A stretch of 64,000 bases of DNA, taken from assembly GCA_034440615.1 (NCBI GenBank), contig JAOTOM010004672.1, forward strand, positions 1 through 64,000. The letters are read 5' to 3'. Positions 33,601 to 44,000 of the stretch are shown piece by piece. The position numbers were made by a program, and so were the translations under genes. Position 1 is the stretch's first letter; every line of letters starts with the position of its first letter. Source of the DNA: Ashinkailepas kermadecensis. Its lineage: Eukaryota > Arthropoda > Thecostraca > Neolepadidae. The notes beneath the pieces are model-generated. The model worked only from the letters and a program-made list of their open reading frames with translations. It made no database searches and was not told the DNA's origin.

Positions 33601-36600
33601 AACCATTTGTGTTGCCCTCTTGTGTACTCTCTCTCTAAAAGCCAACAATCTTTTTCATAGCTCGGGGACCAAGCTTGGACATAGTATTCCAAATGTGGCC
33701 TGACATATGTACAGTAAAACTTCCTGATGACTTCCTCACTCTTGTATGATACGTTCATATGTATTGCCCCAAGCATTCTTAGTCCCTTCTTCCTGGCTTC
33801 TTTGGTCTGTTCTGATGTCCCCAATGTTGTGTTCAAAATAACACCTAAGTCCTTCTCCTGCTGAGTCACAGATAGTACTTGGCCACCCATGGAGCCTTCA
33901 TATGCTGCCTACCTACATGCATGATTTTGCACTTATCAAAATTAAATTTTATTTGCCATTTTTCGGACCACTTCACAAGCTCGTCTAAGTCTTTCTGCAG
34001 CAAGACCTGCTCATTCTGTCCTGTTATTGCCCTAAAGACCTTCAAATCAACTGCAAATTTCAAAACCTTACTGATTAGGCTACTTTCAATGTTATTTGCA
34101 AATATAATGAACAATAGTGGCCCCAGTACTGACCCCTGGGGGACTCCACTAAGAATATTTTGCCATGATGACTTTGTACCATTTAGCATCACTCTCTGCT
34201 GTCTATCTGAAAGCCACAACTCTATCCATTTTAGGATGCTACCTGCAATGCCATGGCCCTGAAGCTCCATCATTAACCGTTTATGGGGTACCTTGTCAAA
34301 GACCTTACTAAAGTCAAGATATGCCACATCAACCTGATTTCCCTGATCAAATTGTTCTGTTGCAAAATTCGAAACGTCCGAGAGATTTGTGAGACACGAT
34401 CGCCCTTTTCTAAACCCATATTGAGTATCTTGAATGAATCTGTTTCCTTCAAGAAAACTAACTATTCTATCCTTGATAATTGATTCGAGTACCTTGCAGA
34501 CAAGGGATGTGAGGCTTACTGGCCTATAGTTTTCAACTTTCCCTCTTTCTCCTTTCTTGAAAATAGGAACTACATTTGCCCTTTTCCAATCTGTTGGAAT
34601 TTCATTTTGTGAAACTGATCTACAAAATATTATACTAAGTGGAATTTCCAGTTCCTTTTCAGCTTCCCGCAATACCCTGGCATAAATTCCATCAGGTCCT
34701 GCCGCCTTGTTTGGCTTCATTTTCCTGATATCATTGAAAACAACATCACTACCAATGAAATATACATCGTTTATCTGATCACCTGTCACTGACCTGTGGT
34801 GTACGGTTGGCAGATTAGTCACATCTTCCAATGTAAACACTGATTTAAACTGCTTGCTCAGCTCCTCAACCATCTCACCATCCTCACTCAATATAGTCCC
34901 ATTTACTTCGAGTGGACCAATTGTGCTTGAAACTTTACTTAGCTTGTAGAAAGTAAATAACTTTTTACTGTCCCCATTACTGTTCCTAGCCAAATCCAAT
35001 TATTTTGCTCGCTTTGCTGCTCTGATTTTCTGCTTCACAGCGTCTCTAGCTTTTTGATACGACCTTAGATTTACGATATTTGAAGCTTCCTTAAATATTA
35101 TAAATGCATCTTTATTAGCCTTAATTGCTTTTATCAAATCTGGCGTAGGCCATGCTGGCTTTCCTACCCTTCTTTTGCTCCTTTGCTTTTCGGGGACATG
35201 TCTAATCTGAATTTCCCTCAAGAAAGATTTGAACGTTTCCCACATTTCACAGGCATTTAAATTGGAGAATTCTCCTTCCCATTCTATGGCACTTAAAGCC
35301 GCTCTCATGCAGTCAAAGTCTGCCCTGTTAAAATTTGGAACCTTTGCCAAATTATCCTTGTTTGTGCCCTCTACTTGTGCCTTGAATCTCACTATGTTAT
35401 GGTAGCTTCTTCCCAGAGTTCCTCCTACAGTCTAGTCTTGAATTACATCACTCAAATCTGAAAAGACAAGGTCCAAGAATGAGCTCTGCCTAGTTGGTTC
35501 CGTTACAAACTGGTGTAAGAACAGGTCCTCTTCAAGGCACTTCCTAAACAGTTTACATGATGGGGAGCCAACACCAACATTTTCATATCCTTTTAGATTA
35601 AAGTCACCAAGAATAAGGCATGTCCTCCGAAAGTTTCTGCTGATTTCCTCGCAAATCACCTTATCGAGCTCCAGTTGCTGAGAATGTGGCAAGGTTCCTG
35701 ATCGGTACAAAGCTCCTATCCTGAGTTTATTTCTGTTTCCTTTTCCCACAGCAACATCAAGCCAAATGGACTCCACAGACACATTTTTTTTACCCCATCT
35801 GTTACTTTTTGAGAACTGAATAAGCTATTCACATAGAACATTACACCACCCCACCCCCTTTCACTGCTGGACCCCTATTGCATGAAAACATATTGTATCC
35901 CTGGATCTCATAGTCCTGCAAGTCATCCACAAAATACCCCTCACTGACCCATGCCTCAGTAATGGAAACAAAATCTGGTTCCTGGTTACGTTACCACTGC
36001 TGTCCAAAGAGTGAGTTGCACTGCCGCCGTTGTCCGAGGAGTGGATGGAGCCGTTCGATAGGTTTCTGCGGTGTCCCTGTGGCCACAGTGTCCCTGTTGC
36101 CAAGGCAGCGCTGAGCACAACTCGTCGGAAGGCCTCTGAATACTTACAGGACCACATTGATGCCATTCGAAATCTGAGCATGTGCTGAATATGAAATTGC
36201 GTTTTTAAATCAAACGGTATAAATCATTTGTATTGGATTTTTGCTCGATTTTGTAGCTGTTTCAATTGTCTGAGTGGGCTGTTTAGGCTGTGCATATTCA
36301 GCTGTCTTGTTTGATGTCTATGAACTCATCAAACTGTCGGCCACATTATCCAGTGGGTTGCATTGCCTTCGACCTCTGGCAGTGGTTGCAATGGCCTCTG
36401 GCAGTGGTTGCAATAATTTATCAAGCTGAATTCCTCCACGCGGTGGCCTTGCGTTTCACTTGCTGACACATATGCGCACGAAGTCGGCCGTAGCGACACG
36501 CCGGCTGCGAGTTCGTGGCCCAGGACCTAGTCCGCAGAGACGATATTTGATTAAATATCCGATTTAGAGGTGATTTGCATTAGGTAAGCCAGTCTAGTGC

Positions 36601-39600
36601 TCCATCAAGGCACTCAGAACGTGTGAGCGGTTGGAGAGTGCTGGAATGTGTATATTTTATATTTTGCAGTTTGTACAGAGTTTGTGCAATCTGGTCATTG
36701 CCAGAACCTATGTAGGATATCTGACACGGGTCGCCATGCCGGAGAGTGCACGCTGACCACACACAAAGGCCGTCCCCAGCTGCCTCTCCGCACATCATTG
36801 GTGCTCCTTGCAGGCTGGGATTGCGCCAGCTCACAGTATGTCATCAGTGTGCATTCACTGGCAGTGCAACTCTTGTCGCATATATTATGCGAGCACGGAC
36901 AATGGCCAGACAGCATGAACTAGGTGCAAACAAAACGCAACATATATACATTGCAGTGTTCTCGGACAGCTTTAAATTTGAATGCTTGTATGTAAAATGT
37001 AATCCAGCCAACCTTCTAACTCGGGCGACATGGTGCCACAGCGTGACGATGGCTCACACGATACCATGGAATGGTGGAATGGTGCCAGCGTGACGATGGC
37101 TCACACGATACCATGGAATGGTGGAATGGTGCCAGCGTGACGATGGCTCACACGATACCATGGAATGGTGGAATGGTGCCAGCGTGACGATGGCTCACAC
37201 GATACCATGGAATGGTGGAATGGTGCCAGCGTGACGATGGCTCACACGATACCATGGAATGGTGGAATGGTGCCAGCGTGACGATGGCTCACACGATACC
37301 ATGGAATGGTGGAATGGTGCCAGCGTGACGATGGCTCGCGATACCATGGAAGGTGGAATGGTGCCAGCGTGACGATGGCTCACACGATACCATGGAATGG
37401 TGGAATGGTGCCAGCGTGACGATGGCTCACACGATACCATGGAATGGTGCCAGCGTGACGATGGCTCACACGATACCATGGAATGGTGGAATGTGCCAGC
37501 GTGACGATGCAAACATGTAATGGTGGAATGGTGCCAGCGTGACGATGGCTCACACGATACCAATGTCCCCTCACATGGAATGGTGGAATGGTGCCAGCGT
37601 GACGATGGCTCACACGATACCATGGAATGGTGGAATGGTGCCAGCGTGACGATGGCTCACACGATACCATGGAATGGTGGAATGGTGCCAGCGTGACGCG
37701 CGATCTTGCCATGCGATACGTTAACCCGAATGCGCGTATGTTGCTGAGCTGTGGTGCACGTGCGCAGAGAGCAGGCGGCCATCATCTCTCAGCTGCGGCT
37801 GTACATACAGCAGAAGTACAACTTCCTGCTGGCCGAGAACAACATCCAGGTGATCACCGGGCGGGAGGAGGGCATCTACCAGTGGATCGCCATCAACTTC
37901 GCGCTGGGCAGGTGAGGTCGGCTAAACGCCGTCGGTGTAGTGCTGTGTCTGCGGGTGTGGAGCGTATCGCCTGCGCACTTCGTGGCACATCCAGCTGACG
38001 CTGCTCGTCTCCTGGCGAGTCGAGTCTCAGTCGTATCTCCATGTTCCCCGCCGGGGTCATGATATAAGACGAGCTAATCAGCATGACTGGAACATTTAGG
38101 TGTGCCCTTAAACACGGAATCTGTCCAGCATTTAGTCGATGTTTTTGTGGCTGTTGTGAGCTTCTTCAGGAGTGCAGTTAATGATATGTATCAGTGCGGG
38201 TCGGCACCGGCTCTATAAAGTTTTGCCTAGAAAGTTTTGCCAGTATAAATAGCTTCCACGGAGTTGTGCATGTGTGAATAGCTTCCAGGAAGCTGTGTTG
38301 TATCAATAACTTACAGGGAGTTGTGCTGTATAGATGGCTTCCAGAGAGTTGTAGTGTATGAATAGCTTCCAGATGGTTGTGCTGTATAAATGGCTTCCAA
38401 GGAGTTGTGGTGTATGAATATCTTCCATGGAGTTGTACTGTATAAATGGCTTCCATAGAGTTGTGGTGTATGAACAACTTCCAGGGGTTTGCGCTATGTA
38501 AATGACTTTCAGAAAGTTGTGGTTTATGAATAGCTTCCAGGAAGTTGTGCTGTATAAATGACATCCAGATAGTTATGATGTATGAATATCTTCCAGAGTT
38601 TTGCTATATGAATAGCTTCCAGGTAGTTGTGCTGTATGAATAGCTTCCAGGTAGTTTTGCTGTATGACTAACTTTCAGGGAGTTGTGCTGGAGGCTATGA
38701 ATAGCCTCCAGTGATTGTGCCTGCATGAATAGCCTCCAGGGGGTCGCGCCTGCATGAATAGCCTGCAGGGGTTATGCCTGCACGTGCGGACTTGCCATGT
38801 GACGTCGCTGATTGGCGTTCAGGTTTCGCCACGCCCACAACGGCCCAATGGTGCGGGTGGAGACGGTGGCCGAGCAGCCAATCACGAGACTGAAGACGGT
38901 GGGAGCGCTCGACATGGGCGGCGCCTCGATGCAAATCGGCTTCGAAGTCACCACCAAGCAGCAGCAGAAGTTGCTGGTGAGCTCCCCTCCTGCCATCCCA
39001 AGGTGGTAATATTGGATGTCCCAGTTTTTGTTTACCTTGGATGATTTCTTCTCCCAAACGGTTAGTAGGCGAACTGAATTGTTTTCTTTTATCAAACAAA
39101 TGCGCAAAACACCCCCAATTGAATCGCTGTCTGATAATCGCAGCCCAAAGCAACGCTACACTATACTGTGCCAAGCATATAATTATTATCATCAGGTAAA
39201 TACGTCAGCGTGGAAGGCAATGTCATCACTGGCACAAACACAAGACACGGGACATCGGAGTGATTGTGATGTGACGTATTCGGTAGCGCGGACCCTTGGT
39301 GGTGCGTGTAGCGCTGGTGGCGCGCCGCGACTGCCACAGTTGTGTAGCGGTCACGCCTCAGCGCCGCTCCTAGCGCAATGCGCGACGTAGTGCTTCAGTG
39401 GGTGTCCGGACGTGGCCACGAATCGGAACAGCCGCCGCAGTCATGGACAAAACATGCTATAGCAATATACCTCGGAATGGGATTCAGAGGTTCTGAAGTG
39501 ATTTTGTTCTCTCTGGGTTTCGAAAGTTCATTTTGTTCTGTGACCTTCCTTGGGACAGCCACCTGCAAGTCGGCCTGACCCGGTCGTCGGCCACCTCTCG

Positions 39601-40988
39601 CCGCATTCAATCATAGTATTGGGGAGATGTTGCGTGCCAAGGGTGGTCTTACGGACCTAGGCCGGCATCCATACAGCTGGCGGGCTCTCTGTCAGCACTG
39701 AGCGTAATGCATTGTAACAGTGCACAATGGGGTAAATGTCAATTTAGCCTGAATTAATTGCTAGCTGGTATACCGTTGGCCGGAGCGCAACCAAACTTTA
39801 CACACCAATAGAGTGGTGAATTTGAGATTCTCACGTCAGAAGCTTCAGGTCAAGTCACAGGGTTATGACGTCATAGCGAAAGGTCTGCATGGCAGTTTGT
39901 GTGTTGTGGGTGCTTTAGTGCTGTCGTCCGCCGTATTGGTGTCAGTTTGGGCTCAATATTGGCCATGATGGTAAGATTCGGCTGCCAAGAGGCAGGTATG
40001 TCATCAGATCACTGGTCAAGGTCATCTCATGTCAATGTGGGACCATTTGACCTCATGCGACCCAATGTTGTTAGCTTCGACTTGCAGGCTTATGATGCAT
40101 TGTAATCAGCATTTAGTGTTTGGAAATATCTAAAAACAATACGATTTCTATCAATTCGCGCTCCCGTGACATTTTCTAGCTTATCCTGGCCTGACCTAAT
40201 TTGACCTGACGTGACCTTTCAGTGACCTCGATCCGTATGTGATTTGTTGCCGTTCGTCTGACGCTAAAAATCTAGACGAATCGTTTGAATCCGGTTTCAG
40301 AGCCATCCGAGCAAAATTTGTAGCTTTTAGAGCAATCCAAAACAAGCTGTTAACCAGCCAGATTGAGCCACTTGTGACGCCCTTGTCACAGGCCACCGAA
40401 TCGGGATCAACCGGGGTGTTTTGAGATGTGACGTGTGACAGGAGTACGGGTACGCACGTTTGATGTTTGCTCTTATAAGACTTGTCAAGAGACATGTACA
40501 CGGATATGTTTACTGCACGCATGTATTTTACAACATACCAGCACAAACACATCATGCTCAAAGCGGTAGAGGTATAACACTGAACGCAAAGAAATCACTC
40601 GCTGTTCACTCATCGCTGTTGCTGTTGCCCTGTCACTGCTTGATCATCGCTACTGATGGCAAGGGGCACGTGTGCAAACATTGCAAACTGCAAACTGCAA
40701 CATTGTAAGGAATTTCAATACGTGACGTGATCATTTGATAACACGCGCCACCGCGGGTAAGTTTCTGCTTTCGGTTGTCGGCTTATTAATCTCGGGATCG
40801 CCGATCCGTATCCAAGCATGCTCCGGTCGGAACCAGGGTTCGTCTTGCAGACAAGTGTCAGCGTGAGGCTGCTAGTCATAGGGCCGACTGGCATCCCAAA
40901 CACAGCACTCGCGCCCTCGGCCTAGCGTGGCACGGTCGCCCGGCGATTCTCAACCCGGTCGTGATGAATGATGAATGATGAATGATGA

Positions 40989-41045
<57 letters not shown>

Positions 41046-44000
41046 GTGATGACCCGGCCGCGCCGGCTCAGCCTCCAGTGACGTTCTCCGGGCGCCGGCA
41101 GGACGGCCACCGCGCGTCGATAGCCGTCATCAACCTGGGCTGCGCCGACCACGACCGCGAGCACACCTACCGCGTGTACGTCACCACGTTCCTCGGCTAT
41201 GGCGCCAACGAGGCCTACCGACGCCACAGCGCTGCTTTGCGCGCCAGGTGAGCCCGAGCCCCTGACACGCTGCGCGCCAGGTGAGCCCCGAGCCGCCGAC
41301 ACGCTGCGCGCCAGCTGAGCTCCGAGCCCCTGCCACTGAGCGCTCCTGCCCGATTCGCCTGACTGGGCCCGTGTATTGTTGCGTTGTGTCACGCGGTGTG
41401 ACGAGGCATCGTGACGTGACGAGGCACCCGGTCCGCCGGCCCACAGGTACACCAACACCACGCGCAAATTGTACGACCCGTGTCTGGTGCGCGACTTCTC
41501 CGACGAGCCGGTGCGGAAGAACAGCACGGCGTGCCGCGAGCAGCAGCCGGCGCCGGCCAACTGCACCATCCCCGTGCTGGGCACCGGCGACTGGCACCAG
41601 TGCGAGCAGATGGTCCGCAAGCAGGTCAGCCCGCGCGCCTGCCCGCACTGTCGGCGCCGGCGGCCCGACGCTGGCCGCGATCAGCCGGCGTACACTGACT
41701 GGTCTTCGACCCTGACGAGATCCTGCCTCTTTGTCTCTGGCAAGCTCACTGCTTTGGCACACATGTTGTATTGCGCCACAAGCGCACGCACGCACGCACG
41801 TATGTCGTGCTTACTGCTCCCGAGTCCACCGCGCGAATCGCCTAAAAACCACCGGGGCGCGCCCGCCGTGACCTTGACCGGTCACCAGCCCCGCGCCACC
41901 CCGCGCCACCCCGCGCCACCCGCGCCACCCGCGCCACCCCGCGCCACCCCGCGCCACCCCGCGCCACCCGCGCCACCCGCGCCACCCCGCGCAGTGGCGA
42001 CGCAAGGGCGAGCCCAACATCCGGCGACCTTGTACCTGACTACGGACTGGTAGGCCAAGGGTGTTGGCTCTACCGGCATGGTGTTAATTCTGTAACATCA
42101 GGATGAGAATGTAGTTGTAATCTATGATGTTACGTGTAGTGCCGGACGACGTATATCCCTGCGTAGAACCCTACACAATGAACACCACTGAATACATTTA
42201 TACCCCCAGTGACGCCTGTCTAATCCACAACCCGTGCGGAGTCATATGGTTCATTGACCATAAGCTAAGCTGAATACTTGCATGTAGATGCATTTCATGC
42301 AATTGACATGATGGCTCATGGGTATTTTTCACGTGACCTGTATTAGAGAACAGTGATTTGGGCAGAAGTCGCGCGTGGAATCATCTTGCGCAATACGTTA
42401 GACGCTGGAAGAATCAGTGGGCTGCAGATATCCTATTTGACTCTGGCTTGCACCATGAAGATTCATTTCACCTGTGAAACCCTGACGTCAGTGCCAGAGT
42501 GGTGGCTGCGTGTGAAGCGGCTGTGGCTCGTGACTGGTGTGTTGCCGGTGTGACCCAATCTGACGGCGACGGTCGGTCCCAGATAGTGGGGAGAGACGGA
42601 GTGGCTGTGGCTCGTGACTGGTGTGTTGCCGGTACCTGACGGTGACGGTCGGCCCCAGATAGTGGGAAGGGGCGGAATGGCTGTTGCTCGTGACTGGTGT
42701 GTTGCCGGTACCTGACAGTGACGGTCGGCCCCGAATAGTGGGGAGTGGCCGTGGCTCGTGACTGGTGTGTTGCCGGTACCTGACGGTGACGGTCGGCCCC
42801 AGATAGTGGACGAGCGGCAGACGCGGCTGTGCCCCGACGGAGCCGAAGGCTGCTCCCGTACGCTGGTGGCGCCGCCCGTTAACCTCGCAGACACCGAGCT
42901 GTACGGCTTCTCGGAGCTGTGGTACTCTATGGAGGACACCCTTCGTAGCGGCGGAAAGTACAGCTACGGACGGTTCAGCCAGACCGCAAAGGTAGGCGCT
43001 GTGTCGCGTTGCGCCGCCGTCCACGTGTGGCTTAGCCTTGGGACTGAGTGTCGCCTGCTCCCGCTGTGACAAGTTTGGTCGGATATTTCTGTCTTGCTTT
43101 ATTGCTCAGTGCCTCCTTGGCACAGCTAGTTCATGTATAGCTCTGTAATGCTGGGATCCGCAGCGTGCGCCATTTGTTTGACATTCTGAGGGAGTTTTTA
43201 ATATATGGACCTGTAAGCTTGCATGGGATTAAACCCAATGTGTATTGATGTTCCGGACATTTGGCCTTGTCTGGGGATTTCTGTTTTGCGCATACGGTGC
43301 CGGAAACCGTCGACTAACTACCCGTGTTAGCCGCCGTACTTGAACGTCCTCGGCGAACACCGACACCGTGGCCTAACCATGCAGACCACCGTGCTGAACA
43401 CCGTGCTGACCATCATGCTGACCATTATGCTGACCACCATGTTGACCACCATGTTGATCACCATGTTGACCACCGCGCTGACCATCGTGTTGACCACCAT
43501 GCTGATCATCATGTTCATCACCGTACTGACAACCATGCTAACCACAGTGCTGACCACCATGTTGATCACCATGCTGACCACCATGTTGATCACCATGCTG
43601 ACCATTATGCTGACCACCATGCTGATCACCATGCTGATCATCACACTGAACATCATGCTGACCACCGTGCTGAACACCATGCTGACCACCACGCTGACCG
43701 CCGCACCACACGCCAGGATTACTGCGTCACCGGCTGGCCGACCATCCTGCGGCGGCGGAGCCAGGGCCTGTACGGCGTCTCGGACGACGATCGCCTGTCG
43801 CGGCAGTGTTTCAAGTCCGTCTACCTGACGGCGGCGCTGCACGACGGTCTCGGCCTGCCGCACACCTACGGCGGCCTCATCACCGCGCCCAGCATGGTGG
43901 CCGGCCGCGTCTGCACCTGGACATTGGGTGCGCTCCTCTACAAACTGCGCTTTCTGCCCGTCCGGTGAGTCACGTGGTCTTCGTGGTGACTTGTACCGAC

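Larger units (their letters stand above)
33130..35990 (-). mobile_element. CR1-like LINE, 5'-truncated, antisense in an ENTPD intron
   Basis: Minus strand. Starts within the endonuclease (FVSITEAWVSEGYFVDD near 35970) and ends after the CR1 C-terminal segment (HWNQLS near 33330) with a short 3' UTR; the tail before 33130 is TTTATGTATTTATGTC. It lies between ENTPD exons 3 and 4, opposite to the gene. It differs in sequence from the CR1-like element at 18.7-22.3 kb. Confidence 0.85.

Noticed and set aside
37195..37712. Minus-strand frames of 110-142 residues with HRHAGTIPPFHG-like repeats
   Set aside because: They are translations of the 47-bp minisatellite and lie inside an ENTPD intron.
40922..41795. 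Two large minus-strand frames (232 and 204 residues)
   Set aside because: They are antisense shadows of GC-rich ENTPD exons 6 and 7 and of the ATG microsatellite.
43324..43968. 214-codon frame starting in the 15-bp array
   Set aside because: Its N-terminal two thirds are the array; only the part from 43717 is the ENTPD exon.
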